Below, in pieces: positions 1 through 11,430 of a stretch of 64,000 bases of DNA (positions within the stretch are counted from its first letter, which is position 1; each line of letters opens with the position of its first letter). The position numbers and the translations under genes were made by a program. The stretch spans positions 3,906,001-3,970,000 of the forward strand of contig CM073197.1 of assembly GCA_037042915.1 (NCBI GenBank), read 5' to 3'. This DNA comes from Auricularia sp. M13 (lineage: Eukaryota > Basidiomycota > Agaricomycetes > Auriculariales > Auriculariaceae). The notes beneath the pieces were generated by a model. The model saw only the letters and a list, made by a program, of their open reading frames with translations, made no database searches and had not been told where the DNA came from.

Positions 1-516
1 GAGGTCAACCCAGGTCATTTCTGCCTCCGAACGATCTCCGCGAAACCGGCGAACGTCCGAGCGCATTGCCATACTTATCTCTTGGATGACGACGCGAGCA
101 AAGCGGACCGTTCGGCTGTCTCCGAAAGGCGGCCTACCTGCCTACCTCGTCAACAGAGGGGCGTTGACGAATCGTAGCGTATGGTATACCCTGCGGAGTG
201 CGCACATCTAAAGGTATTTTATTTTTTGGACTCATTTGAACTGCACGATCTCATTTGTTGCTGCGTCCAAGCATGCCATCTGTGGACAATCGACATGCGC
301 GAAACATTTGAATCAAAGGGATTGAGAAAGACGAGTCACGTAGACACCTAAACGAAGAGGGACTGGCAATGGACGCTTCGACGACCTGTTTTGATTTCTT
401 GACGAGAGATATTTGCATTGCCATGGGAGTCAGATCCAGACACAATCAAAGAGAGCATTGCACTAGCGCGATAGCATAGCACGAAAACAGAATGGGCAGC
501 GAGAAAAGTTGGACCA
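1..516. other. Intergenic; 3' flank of kinase-like copy A
   Basis: No gene is visible in 1-330. From about 330 to 516 the sequence is the reverse complement of 9041-9230, the 3' flank of kinase-like copy B, with many point differences. This part is therefore duplicated kinase-gene flank and not unique DNA. Short open frames here are the same in both copies but have no recognisable domain and no conservation pattern expected of coding sequence. Confidence 0.6.
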
Positions 517-1999
517 TTAAGATAGCGATTGCGAGGGGCGAAGCGGCGCTGCATCCGGATATGCCTGAGGATCGCCGTCAGTGTTGCCTGCATGAGTTCC
601 CGAGCCGTTCTTCGGGGTCGAGCGTGTGCGCACTCGCCGCGCTCGCCATAGACCGGACACAATGTCGGTAAGTTTTCGCGGCGGTCGACGCGCGGGGACG
701 TTCCCTAAAATATACTCAATGAAATCATAACTGCGAATATGCTGCGGGGACGCCTTCAGCAGGCGCGGGGAAAGGGAGCGGCGTATCACATCGAACGCTT
801 CGACGACTTGCTGTGCGGTCGGTCGCTCGTTCGGATTTTCGCGCATCATGTGCTCTGCGAGTGGGCGGATGAACTCGACGTTGCGGTATGCCTGACGAAT
901 GTTTGGCGTCAATACGAAGCGAAGCAAGGAGAGTGCGCGTACGTTGAGGAGGTGGATCAGGATCATGTTGCCGATACAGTAAATATCAAGCTTAAAAGGG
1001 TCGTACGGCTCGGGCGATCGCTCTTCTGGTACCGAGTCGTCCTGCCCATATTGACGTCGCACGAGACGCCGCGCTGTCGCGTCGCTGAAGCGGATAGACT
1101 GATCGAAGTCGATGAAACAATATTTGATAGGCCGCGTAGCCTCGTGTCTGTGGATATGTCGAGCCTTGCCCTCTCCGGATGCCTTGCATTCTGGTCTGCA
1201 TGGGTGGTTGGGTTCGAGAAATAAATGGAGGCCGTCCATCATAACATTGCTCCAGGAGGCATCACTTCAAAGCTCGTATTAGCTTGAGCAAGAGCGAAAA
1301 CAGTAGCGATGTGACATACAGGTGAGCGACATTGTTTTCGTGCATGAATGCGATGCCCTGGCCCAATATGAGCACAGACGGAAAACCATGTAATGACGGT
1401 GCAAGTACTGTACCTCGAATAACTGGCCCAAGAAGTCGACGATTTCATCCACGCGTCGGAAAGGCCAGATATCCCAAGGAACCAGCCGAGGTTGCACCAT
1501 TATCACGTATGTGGGATAATCGTCTGGTCTGAGCAGCTCCAGAAGGGGGATGCAGTGATTTCGCGCATCCATTCGGCGGCTCTCTTCCGAGAAGTATTGC
1601 ATCATGGGAAGGGAGGACTTGTCGTTGTCAAGGTCGATAAGTTTCATGATGACGGGAGCGCCGTCTTTGACCCGTATTGCGTCCAATACATTATCTCTCT
1701 TCGGCCATGTCAATACTTTGATATACTCCAAAGCCGTAAATTGCGTACGATGGGCCAGATTCCGTCTTCGCACATGAGGGGAATGAGAATTTTTGGATCA
1801 TTGACCCAAGATCCAACCCAATCTTAGAGCATACAGCTTCAGCAAACCTGGCATGCACGTATATAACTGTATCCATACCGGGATGGTAACGCGGTCGCAT
1901 CCTGTAACCGTGTCGCTCGAAAAAATTGTGCAGATGCACCCAAATCATCTCGCCCTTGAGCCGTTCATTGAGAGGGTCTGGCTTGTCCGAGCTCGCCAT
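517..1999 (-). CDS. Kinase-like protein, copy A
   Basis: This is a protein-kinase-like fold protein of an expanded Agaricomycete family, split by about five short introns. The start is the ATG at 1999 (MASSDKPDP), aligned with the starts of copies B and C. Visible kinase landmarks are a beta-3 lysine in APVIMKLI, a catalytic-loop equivalent HLDASWSN (the H-x-D and the later N are kept), and YFIDFDQS in place of the usual DFG, so the motif reads DFD. A late conserved helix PNERPTAQQVVEAF matches the kinase subdomain XI region. No glycine-rich loop is evident. The C-terminal tail after about residue 350 is Ser/Arg-rich and ends in SQSLS. It is very close to copies B and C and lies head-to-head with a Ser/Pro-rich gene. 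Whether it phosphorylates anything cannot be told from sequence. Confidence 0.85.
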
Positions 2000-2336
2000 G
2001 TTATGCATCTGTGACCAGACAAGTCGGTCCAACTGGAGTGCCCGAGGTCAAGAAAGCCGACGCTGTGTCGGCCCGGCCCGATGATGCCAGATTGTTATAC
2101 ATCTCCGAACTTCGCCAGAAGAACCCACCGTGGCAACCTGGTGCATTGCACGTGCTTTCCGGGCCGCTTTACATTAGTATGGAACATTCTGGAAGAGGGC
2201 CGCGTAATCTCACCTCCTGGTATAAATGTTTCCTGGAACGCCTGGGTACTCATCATTACCATCTCGCGCCTGACCGGCCTGACCGCCCCATCTCCCGCCG
2301 CCAGGATGTCTTCTCTGGTTGCCAATATTGTCTACA
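2000..2336. promoter_or_regulatory. Divergent promoter region, kinase A / Ser-Pro-rich gene A
   Basis: This 337-bp stretch separates two divergent genes. A TATA-like TTTATAC on the minus strand near 2225, followed by a tract containing CCCTCTTCCAGAATGTTC, is also found at about 9380-9430 upstream of kinase copy C. This conserved segment is therefore probably the core promoter of the A/B/C kinase group. Confidence 0.45.
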
Positions 2337-3377
2337 ATGTCACTGCGCGTTACAAGGGGTCGTCCTCTCTTTTATCGGCGACTAGAACGGTGGCACCTGG
2401 ACTCAATCAACGCCGCGCTCAGGCTGGCGTCTCCGACCAACGACGAGCAAACGGCGCTCTGGGAGGCGCTCAACGACAAGTACACTCAGTACGGACATGA
2501 TACCTTAGAAATTATTCTCGCCTCTTGATACATCCACCCAGATATGAGAGACAGTTCGAAAAGCTGATACACGTCAACACTGACACCGAACCGGCGGTCA
2601 AGCGGCTCCATGGAGCAGTCACAAAGTTTAGAAACGAAATAGTGGTAAGATTTACCGTGTCTAAGGTTGGTCTGAAGTATCATGCTGAGTGTCGGGTCCT
2701 GTAGACGAAGTCGAAAAGGTTGAATTTCAACGTACCGCTCCCAAGCAGCTTGTGGCAGCATTTGTCTCGGGTACCGGGTTCGTGCAGCTTTGTATCGTTG
2801 ATTTGAACACGATGACAAGCCTTGAATAGATGAATCGAGTGCATTTGCGTCGGAGTCATACGTCCCAGAGCAGATCACCTCCGACCATGGTCTGCCTCGC
2901 AGACTTGCAGGACCAGCGGGGGCGCTTTCGTATCAGGGACACGTGCCTAGACATTCTCAATCTTTGACTTTCAATCCCTCGTCGTTCGCGCCTATCCTTG
3001 AAGAGAGTGCTCCAGTTGCGTTGGGCTCGCCTCACAGACCGCGACCAGCGGCGCAGGCATTCCACGCTGCCAATCCATCCATTTCCTCATCTTTTAGTGA
3101 ATCTCACCACGCCGCTCAACCGTCACACGGCCATAGTTTCTCTATCACTTCGGCTCAGACTTTCGGTCACGCTCAACAGGCTCTTCCCACGGCCAGGCAT
3201 TCTGCGGAGTCTCAGTCTAGCCGATCTTCTGGTTCTACTGGCGACTCGTATTCCGCTTATATAGAAAGCAGCATTCGGCAGAAGTACCCTGCTTGGACCG
3301 ATGCGCAAGTAGCTCAGGCGGTACAACAATATGAGCTCGCTAGCCAACAGCAGGGACATTCGTCTCGCTTCCAGTGA
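2337..3377 (+). CDS. Ser/Pro-rich protein of unknown function, copy A (model uncertain)
   Basis: I do not recognise this family. Coding segments seen are an N-terminal helical part starting MSLRVTRGR, a second exon with PPRYERQFEKLIHV, a third with VEKVEFQRTAPKQL, and a long Ser/Gln/Ala-rich last exon starting near 2830 and ending in QQQGHSSRFQ. Good splice sites join the later exons (GTAAGA near 2644; GTACCG...AATAG ending near 2830). Between about 2500 and 2530 the reading frame changes with no intron of normal size to explain it, so the copy may be damaged or the model wrong. The architecture (short helical N-terminus followed by a long low-complexity tail) is shared with copies B and C. 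It is transcribed away from kinase A and towards the TTL gene. Confidence 0.5.
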
Positions 3378-4232
3378 ACGAGGCAGGACAATGCCTTCGC
3401 TCACATGCGTACTTCCTTACATCGGCTTCCGACCGCTACCATTTCTCCCAGCGCCTCTATGCCCCTCATATCTCTTCCAACCCGATCTGGCATCGACTTG
3501 CGACGTTCCACTCAAACAGCCTCTCGAGAAAAACAATCAAAAAAACAACAAAAACGACGAAACCGCCCAAAAACAGTGTTTGATTTGATTTTCTTTCCCT
3601 ATGCCTCGTCTCGTCTCGTCCGTCTCGTCTCTGTCATCTCACCGCTCGATTCCCTCTCTTGCGACCGCCTGTGACTGGCTCCACTCCTCGGTGCTCGTGC
3701 GCACCATGCGCAACTTGGAGCCTGCCTTTGTCGTGTCATCTCTCCGTGCCTCGATCTCGAATGCTCACGACCACTGACGACTGAATCCCGCCTACGTACC
3801 GCAACGTGACTCAATGCGCAGTGCATCGCGCATGCTAAGCTTCTTCAATCAAAGGTTCTTGTTCACGGGCCCGGCGCCGATCGAATCGGATCGATACTGC
3901 TTCTCGGTATCTCGCCATTGTGTTTCCTGTATTCATTGTTCTCGCCTCGCGCTCGAGGCTGTACCGGTGCTGTCTGTTGTACTCGTTCTGCCTGTAGCAT
4001 TACACCATTGTTGTAGGATTAGCTGTACCTTCTACCCAATACTTGAGGTATTGCCTTATCTTCCCTGACAGTCTGAGAAACCTCATGAACAAAAAGATCT
4101 GCGAACGGGCGGACGAAATCATTGAGAAACAATGTCACGGTGCGGGCCCGCCGAAAGAACATCCATGCTTCTACGCTGAGAAGCTACAAACGCACACAAG
4201 GCTGCAGCGTGCTGCGCACGTTCTCCAAAAAA
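3378..4232. repeat. Duplicated 3' flank of Ser/Pro-rich gene A
   Basis: There is no gene here. The stretch is the shared 3' flank of the Ser/Pro-rich gene: an A-rich tract at 3525-3580 ending near CCAAAAACAGTGT, a run of CTCGT pentamers at 3604-3635, and a segment at 3870-4230 that matches 11830-12260 (inverted) and in part 45840-46260. The part next to 4233 also matches the 3' flank of the TTL pseudogene at 11836-12060. It is good evidence that whole blocks were duplicated, and not only the genes. Confidence 0.7.
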
Positions 4233-5592
4233 TTACCAGGCGCCGTGGCCGCGCACTTGGACCTCGAGACACTTCACGAGCCCGAAGCGCTCTTCTCCCA
4301 CGGGCCATGCTTCCGCGTCCTTCTCACTAGCATCGCCACCAGCACCAGGTCCGAAGAACGGAACGACGCACGCGCGCACGACGCCCTCGAACATCCTGTC
4401 CAGCGTCCACTTGAGCCGCTCGCCGGTGAGGTGCACGGCGGGCTCGGCGTTGAGTTCGAGCAGCACGACGCGCCCGTCCTCGCGCACGAGCAGGTCCGCG
4501 CCGAACAGCTCGAACGCGTTCGGCAAAGGCTGGAAGTGCGCGGCTCCCCCGTCCAGCACCGCGCCGAACGTCTCTGCAAGCAGCACCCGTGTCTGCTCCA
4601 CGATGCTGCTGTGGGATATGTGCGGCGGCAGGGGAAGCTCGGAGAGCAGGCGCACGGAGTCCGTGTGTGTTGAAGCGTCCTTTTGGAGCGCCGTGTTCGT
4701 TAGGTGGACCGAGAGGTCGATGTCGGATTCGGAGGAGGACGAGGGTGATGTGTAGGGTTTTGAGGAGAAGAGGGCGAGGATGTGAGGGGAGAGATAGAGC
4801 GTGAGTGCACCGCTGGCGATGCAGTATGCACGCAGGTGGAACTTGCGAGGCTCCAGGACAGCGGGAGGAATCGATCCCTCGATTGAGACGACGCGCGGGT
4901 CTATGAGAAGCGGGTCGGGGATGTAATCCTGAAATTTCATGAGCAGTATATCGCATGCCGAGTGAACGGCGCACCTGAATGACAAAATGGCGGAGCTGAG
5001 ACGCGACGACATTCGTATCGTCGCCCTCTTCCTCCTCCTCCTCCCCTTCCTCGAAGCTCTCCAAAATCTCACGCAGACCCTCCTTGGAAGAGAACAGTCG
5101 TATGCCCATCCCCCGGTCCGCCATGCCAGGCTTGAGGATGAACCACCTCTCCCGCTGCTCATTCGCATCGAGCAGCAGGCCAAGCTCGTACAAATCATCG
5201 CTCCACATCTCATCGAGCTCGTCCGCCCACGAGATGTCGACGTCCCAGCTCTGCGGCGTCCCGAGACCGGGCTTGAGCGCCGAGTCCGGGTGCTTCGCGA
5301 CGTGCACTGCGACGAGGCGGTGGAGGAAGTGCTTCCGGATGAGGCTCTTGCGGATGGTGTAGCTGCTCGCGAGCACCGTGCGCGGGCGCGCGAGCGTCAG
5401 CTCGTGCCGCGTGTCGTCGTAGGCCGTCCATTGCAGCAGGCGAGTGGACTGCGGAAGTTCTGCTGGCAGGGGAATCTCTGACCCGATCGCTAGCGATGGA
5501 CCGTAGACTGCATGCAGAGCGCGTGTGGCGAGGTCTTGAGTATATGCGGCAGAAGGGTACGAAACAATCGTTATATCCGGCGGCGTGAGCAT
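4233..5592 (-). CDS. Tubulin-tyrosine ligase (TTL) family protein, Pby1-like
   Basis: This is an ATP-grasp enzyme of the TTL family; fungal members resemble yeast Pby1. Two exons are separated by an intron at 4929-4974 and encode about 440 residues. TTL signatures in order are WFILKPGMADRGMGIRLFSS (ATP-binding lysine), KFHLRAYCIASGALTLYL, the segment LTNTALQ, FQPLPNAFELFGADLLV, and VVLLELNAEPAVHLTGERL near the C-terminus, which carries the metal-binding E and N. I chose the ATG at 5592 (MLTPPD) because a methionine at this place is also present in the pseudogene copy at 11431; an ATG eight codons upstream at 5616 is possible. An acidic run of glutamates lies near residue 185. The family ligates amino acids to tubulin or other C-termini; the substrate here is unknown. 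Confidence 0.88.
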
Positions 5593-5616
5593 GCTTGAGT
5601 CCAAGTCACAGTTCAA

Positions 5617-6211
5617 CGTTCAAGGTCCGCTTTAATGCGTTGTACACGGAGATGGGGGACAAATGATAATGATGGGAATCAGTGAGATCAAGATCATGGT
5701 CTTCACGAACCGAGCATTCATACTTTGCTTGGAGAAATATGATACTCCGAGAATTGCAGGAAATTCGAACTCACTGTAAGCGCGAGCCGACACCTCTGGT
5801 CGTTTCAAGTCCAGCAGGGTCCCGAAGCCCTCGTACAAAGATACTTTAGCTTTCCAAAGGTGATGGGGGTTCTTCCCGGCTATGGGGTCTGGTCGCAAAA
5901 CTCTGCACTTTTCCGATGGTCAGGATTATGGCAGGTCTGTACTCCTCCCCCAGCATCATGATTTTCAGGCTTGGTTAAAGTTGATGTATCGTAGACCAGC
6001 TGAACGAAAACCGAGTCCGGCACAAATCGCGTTCCAACCAACTAAAGAGCAAAGTAACTGGTGAGACAAGAATCCGCGGTTAAAATGTATCTACGGTGTA
6101 CACTGCGCCTGAACGACAGCAGCGAGGAGGAGAGAAGAGCGTCATGGTAGTCGTGGATAATAGACAGGGGATGCATACATATACCAAGGCAAGCAAGCGA
6201 CAGCGACCCTC
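5617..6211. repeat. Intergenic with relic of kinase-gene flank (5710-5885)
   Basis: Read on the minus strand, 5885-5735 matches 9207-9355, the interval between kinase copies B and C. In this block the relic leads straight into the TTL gene, whereas in the other block a whole kinase gene lies between relic and TTL. The rest (5900-6211) is the 3' flank of the Rab5 gene, with nothing recognisable. Confidence 0.55.
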
Positions 6212-7083
6212 CTAACAGTTGCACGCGTTCTTTGGTGTCTGCGCATTGTTGTCGAGGTTGACGTTTCCGCCGGAGCCAGAGCCTGCTGCTGCGCCAGCAC
6301 GGTTTCCTGTGCCACCGCGGGTGGAGGCGAGGATGTGCTCAATCGGGATCTTCTTTGCGATTTCGGTGAAGAGCTCGACGATGCCCTCGCCCGTCTTGGC
6401 GCTCGTCTCGAAGAACAGCAGGCCAGCCTCGCTTGCGTATGCTTGCGCCTCGTCGCGCGGAACGGCGCGCAGACTCTCGGGCCCGCCGGCGGCGTGTGCG
6501 AGCTCGCCGGGCGTGGCGGTCGCGTCGTCGGGCTCGTCCTCGCTGGCCGCGGCGTCGTCACCGGAACTCGACGACGCCGACGGCGAAACGAGGTCAACCT
6601 TGTTGCCGGCGAGCGCGATGACAATGTGCGGGTTCGCCTGGCGCTGCAGCTCCTTGACCCAGGACTTGGCCTTGTCGAGCGACGCGGCCTTGGTCACGTC
6701 GTAGACGACGACGGCGGCCTGGGCGTTGCGGTAGTACATGGGCGCGAGCGAGTGGAAGCGTTCCTGGCCGGCCGTGTCCCAGATTTCGTACCGCAGCACG
6801 CGGTCCTCCAGCCGGCATTTTTGCGTCAGGAATGCGGCGCCAATGGTGGGCTCCTTGTTCGCCTGGAACTCGTTCGAAACCTGGAGAGGGCGTTAATTTA
6901 CTGCATTTCTTGTAGATGCGCAGCGACGACGCTCACAAAACGCAATACGACCGACGACTTGCCAACGGCCGCCTCGCCTGAATCACGAGTCAGCGCTGAA
7001 AACGGACTTTGCGGACGGGGCGCACCTAGTAAGACCAGCTTAACCTGAATAGACTTGTCTGCTGTTGCTGCTGCGTCCGACAT
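6212..7083 (-). CDS. Rab5/Ypt5-type small GTPase
   Basis: This is a Rab GTPase of the Rab5 (Vps21/Ypt5) class, which controls early-endosome fusion on the cytosolic membrane face. Three exons are joined by introns at 6881-6936 and 6978-7025; the ATG at 7083 gives [16 protein letters not shown]. Visible G-box motifs are GEAAVGKSS (G1, split by the first intron), PTIGAAF (switch I, effector threonine), [20 protein letters not shown] (G3 and switch II, Rab5-like), GNKVDL (G4) and ETSAKTGE (G5). The protein ends CNC, a prenylation-type terminus. A Ser/Asp/Glu-rich insertion of roughly 45 residues follows NKVDL between G4 and G5; such insertions occur in fungal Rab5 proteins. The gene is single copy and unrelated to its duplicated neighbours. 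Confidence 0.93.
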
Positions 7084-7542
7084 GGCTCTCGAGCTCTCGC
7101 AATGGTTGGGTGGCTCGGACGGGGCGGGTGACGCAGGCAAGGGGTTTGAGACTCCGACGTTTGCCGCCCGGCTCTCGACCCCCCACTAGGCACAACCACG
7201 GTTTTCAGCTTAGCCAGGTTGATAGTGCAAACGGATTTACCGTCCGGGTAGCGAAGCTGCTGCTTAACTCACTTCCCTGAATTCTTTACTTTGCTATCCC
7301 GCCCGTCACCTCATACACCGCCCTTGCTCTGACAGCTGCATCCGTGCGTTTCCAAAGACTCCACAGCAAATCGTTACCAAGGAGGGCTTACACTCCCAAG
7401 TTTCAGAGAACTGAGTGTGTGCGAAGGTTGAATTTCGTCCACGACATTAATTCATGTGTCCCAGCCTACATCGACAGCTCGAACCGCGCCTCTTGCTCTT
7501 CCTGAAACTCTCTCGTACCAACCTGTCTTTTTACAGCGTAGC
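7084..7542. other. Divergent promoter region, Rab5 / kinase copy B
   Basis: This is 459 bp between two divergent starts. A C/T-rich tract near 7260-7320 could serve as a fungal core promoter. From about 7480 the sequence resembles 9560-9610 upstream of kinase copy C, including CTCTCGTACCAACC and a TTACAGCGTAGC motif just before the ATG that may be a 5'-UTR splice acceptor. Nothing else stands out. Confidence 0.4.
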
Positions 7543-9038
7543 ATGGGGCACTCGGACGATCCAGATATTCTCAACAAACGGCTCAAAAGCGAGATGATTT
7601 GGGTGCAGCTGCACGGTTTTCTCGAGCGAAACGGCTACAAGATGCGGCCGCGTTACCAACCGGGTACGCGTATTGTTCTTGTTCTTGCAATCCAGAATCT
7701 GCAACTGAATGTCGAATTGTAAGATTGGGTGGGATCTTGGGTTAATAACCCCAAGGCGCGGATCCCCCTCCTATGCGAAGACGGACTCTGGCCCATTGTA
7801 CGCCGTTTTTCTCTTCACCCAGTATGTATGCATGACTTATTTTTTGGGAAGAGAATGAATGTCTTGGACGCTATACGGGTCAAAGACGGCGCTCCTGTCA
7901 TGATGAAACTGATCAACCTTGACAACGACAAGTCCTCCCTTTCCATGATGCAGTATTTCTCGCAAGAGAGCCGCCGACTGGACGCGCGAAATCATTGCAT
8001 TCCCCTGCTGGAGCTACTCAGACCGGAAGAGTATCCCAGGTCTGTGATAATGATCCAACCGCGGCTTGTTCCTTGGGATGTTTGGCCTTTCCGACGTGTG
8101 GGTGAAATCGTCGACTTCTTGGGCCAGTTATTCGAGGTACAGCGGTTTCATGCTCCTTACATGGTTTTACGTTGGCGCTCATACTGTATCGGACCAGGGG
8201 CTCGCATACATGCACGAAAACAATGTGGCTCACCTGTATGTCGCATCATTACCGTCTCTGCCCTTGCTGAGGCTAATACGAGTTTTAAAGTGACGCCTCC
8301 TGGGGAAACGTCATGATGGACGGCCTCCATTTATTTCTCGAACCCAATCACCCATGCAGGCCAAAATATACGGCGTCCGGAGAGGGCGAGGCTCGACATA
8401 TCAACAGACACGAGTCCACGCGGCCTATCAAATATTATTTCATCGACTTCGATCAGTCAATCCGTTTCAGCGACGCGACAGCGCGGCGTCTCGTGCGGCG
8501 TCGATATGGACAGGACGACTCGGTACCAGAAGAGCAATCGCCCAAGCCGTACGACCCTTTCAAGGTTGATATTTACTGCATCGGCAACATGATCCTGATC
8601 CACCTCCTCAACGTACGCGCACTCTCCTTGCTTCGCTCTGTATTGACGCCGAGGTTTCATTAGGCTTACCGCAACGTCGAGTTCATCCGCCCACTCGCAG
8701 AGCACATGATGCGCGAAAATCCAAACGAACGACCGACCGCGCAGCAAGTCGTCGAAGCATTCGATGCGATACGCCTCTCCCTTTCCCCGCGCCAGCTGAA
8801 GGCGTCCCCCCAGCATATTCGCAGTTATGATTTCATTGAGTATATTCTGGGAAACATCCCTGCTCGGCGACCGCCGCGAAGACTTACCGACATTGTCTCC
8901 GGTCTATGGCGAGCGCGCCAATTGCGCCCACGCTCGACCCCGAAGAACGGCTCGGGAACTCATGCAGGCAACACTGACGGCGATCCTCAGGCATATCCGG
9001 ATGAAGCGCCGCTTCGCCCCTCGCAATCGCTATCTTAA
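7543..9038 (+). CDS. Kinase-like protein, copy B
   Basis: This is a close paralogue of copies A and C with the same intron layout. The start at 7543 (MGHSDDPDILN) aligns with copy C, where the equivalent upstream frame is closed by a stop. After the first intron the protein reads DWVGSWVNNPKARIP; the next intron starts at GTACGC after GLWPI and ends before RMNVLDAIR. Motifs are APVMMKLI (beta-3 lysine), HLDASWGN (catalytic loop) and YFIDFDQS (DFD in place of DFG). The C-terminal part ends RPSQSLS. The kinase core is open in all exons I could follow. Confidence 0.85.
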
Positions 9039-9610
9039 TGGTCCAACTTTTCTCGCTCTCCATTCGGTTGTCGTCCGATGCTATCGCGCTAGTGCAATGC
9101 ACTCTTTGATTGTGTCTGGATCTGAATCCCATGGCAATGCAAATATCTCTCGTCAAGAAATCGAAACAGGTCGTCGAAGCGTCCATTGCCAGTCCCTCTT
9201 CGTGAAGAACCCCCATCACCATTGGAAAGCTGAAGTACCTTTGTACTGACGAGGGCTTTGGGACCCTGCTGGGCTTGAAATGGCCAGAAGTGTCGGCTCG
9301 CGCTTACAGTGAGTTCGAGTTTCCTGCAATTCTCGGAGTATCATATTTCTCCCCAAAGTATAGCCCGGCTGCAGGCGATATTTATACTTGGCGGAGAGCT
9401 TACGCGTCCCTCTTCCAGAATGTTCTATCATATACCAAGCGGCGCGAAGAGCCCACGAGAACGTCGCCAAGTTGGAGCCAGACTGGATTCTTCTGAAGAA
9501 GTGAGTCGGAGACCACATGTCAACCGGCGAGTCGTCGGACTGGGCCGACGGTTGCGCCCGCGTTTCTTCCTGAACCTCTCTCGTACCAACCGGTCTGTTT
9601 ACAGCGTAGC
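9039..9610. promoter_or_regulatory. 3' flank of kinase B and promoter of kinase C
   Basis: 9039-9230 matches the flank of kinase A (330-516), and 9207-9355 matches the relic at 5735-5885. At 9380 there is TTTATAC, a TATA-like box, followed by a tract shared with 2170-2250 (promoter of kinase A). The C/T-rich leader with CTCTCGTACCAACCGG and TTACAG at 9598-9603 may hold a 5'-UTR intron ending just before the ATG. Confidence 0.5.
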
Positions 9611-11079
9611 ATGGAGAGCTCGGGCGCGCCAGATCCTCTCAATGAACGGCTCAAGAGCGAAATGATTTGGGTACATCTGCACGATTTTCTCGAGCGACAC
9701 GGCTACAAGATGCGGCCACGTTACCAACCGGGTACGCGTATTGTTCTTGCAACGCCGAGTCTGCCGCTGAATGTTGAGTTCTAAGATTGGGTTGGCTCTT
9801 GGGTCAATAACCCCAAGGCCCGCATTCCCCTCCTTTGCGAAGACGGAATTTGGCCCATTGTTCGCCGTTTTCTCTCTTCGCCCAGTGTCCATGACTTATT
9901 TGTGCGGAGAGAATCAATGTTTTGGACGCTATAAGGGTTAAAGATGGCGCCCCCGTCATCATGAAACTTATCGACCTTGACGACGACAAATCGTCCGTTT
10001 CCCAGATGCAATATTTCTCGGAAGAAAGCCGCCGCTTGGACCCGCGAAATCATTGCATTCCCCTGCTGGAGCTGCTCAGACCGGATGAGTACCCCACGTA
10101 CGTTATAATGATTCAACCGCGGCTGGTTCCTTGGGATGTCTGGCCTTTCCGACGCGTGGATGAAATAGTCGACTTCTTGGGCCAGTTATTCGAGGTACAG
10201 TACCGTCATGCTCCTTACAAAGTTTTCCATCGGTGCTCATGTTGGGCCAGGGCCTCGCATTCATGCACGAAAACAATGTCGCTCACCTGTATGTCGCATC
10301 GCTACTGTTTCCGCTCCTGCTCAAGCTAATTCGAGCTTTAAAGTGATGCCTCCTGGAGTAACGTCATGATGGACGGCCTACATTTGTTTCTCGAACCCAA
10401 CCACCCATGCAGACCGGAATGCACGGCGTCTGGAACAGGCGAGGCTCGACATATCAACAGACACGAGGCTACGCGGCATATCAAATATTATTTCATCGAC
10501 TTCGATCAGTCCATCCGTTTCAGGGACGCGACAGCGCGGCGTCTCGTGCGGCGTCAATACGGGCAGGACAATTCGGCGCCAGAAGAACGATCGCCTGAGC
10601 CGTACGATCCTTTTAAGCTTGATATTTACTGCATCGGCAACATGATTCTTGTCCACCTTCTCAACGTACGCGCTGTCTCCTTGCTTTGCTCCGTATTGAC
10701 GCCGAGAATTCGTCAGGCCTACCGCAACGTCGAGTTCATCCGCCCGCTTGCAGAGCACATGATGCGCGAAAATCCTAACGAACGACCGACCGCACAACAA
10801 GTCGTCGAAGCGTTCGATGTGATACGCCGCTCCCTTTCCCCGCGCCAGCTGAAGTCGTCCCCGCAGCACATCCGCAGTTATGATTTCATCGAGTATATTC
10901 TGGGAAACATCCCTGCTCGTCGGCCGCCGCGAAAACTTGCCGACATGGTGTCCAGTCTGTGGCGAGCGCGTCGCTCGGCCCCGAAGAACGGCTCGGGAAC
11001 TCCAGCAGGCGGCCCTTCTGGCGGTTCTCAGGCATATCCGGATGCGGCGCCGCTTCGCCTCTCGCAGTCGCTATCGTAA
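9611..11079 (+). CDS. Kinase-like protein, copy C
   Basis: The start at 9611 gives MESSGAPDPLNERLKSEM. Exons read MRPRYQP / DWVGSWVNNPKARIP, then GIWPI / RINVLDAIRVKDGAP, then QLFE / GLAFMHENNVAHL / DASWSNVMMDGLHLF and LLN / AYRNVEFIRPLAEHM, all with GT-AG introns of about 50-65 nt. Catalytic-type residues are the lysine of VIMKLI, the D and N of HLDASWSN, and DFD in YFIDFDQSIRF. It is tandem to copy B (570-bp gap) and followed in the same direction by a TTL pseudogene. The tail differs slightly from A and B (GGPSGGSQAYPD). Confidence 0.85.
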
Positions 11080-11430
11080 TTGCCCAACCTTTTTTTCGCT
11101 CTCCAGTCGGTTGTCGTGCTGTGCTATCGCGCTAGTGCAATGCTTTCTCCAACTTTATCCAGATCCGACTTCCTCAGCTATGCTTATTCTTTGTCCGGAA
11201 ATCGAAATAGATCGGCAAAGCGTTCATGTTCACCAAATGTTCACTGTTCGTCGCCGGCGGCCGTACAACAACGCTTCGTCAAGCCCTTCGGAATTGGCCA
11301 AGCGCCCCAAATGTGCGAGTAGCGAATTCTGTCTGCCAACGTTGACCATTGTCCGTATACCTGTCCGTCATGGCATAGATGCTGTGAACACTGTCAACGT
11401 GTTGAGGTGGACCTTGAACCGTGAAACTCA
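11080..11430. other. Intergenic, kinase C 3' flank
   Basis: 11080-11230 is a diverged copy of the kinase 3' flank seen at 9039-9190 (TGCTATCGCGCTAGTGCAATG is shared). 11230-11430 has no recognisable gene or repeat. Confidence 0.4.

Noticed and set aside
4122-4673. A 183-codon plus-strand open frame
   Set aside because: It is antisense to the TTL gene, whose motifs on the minus strand are unambiguous.
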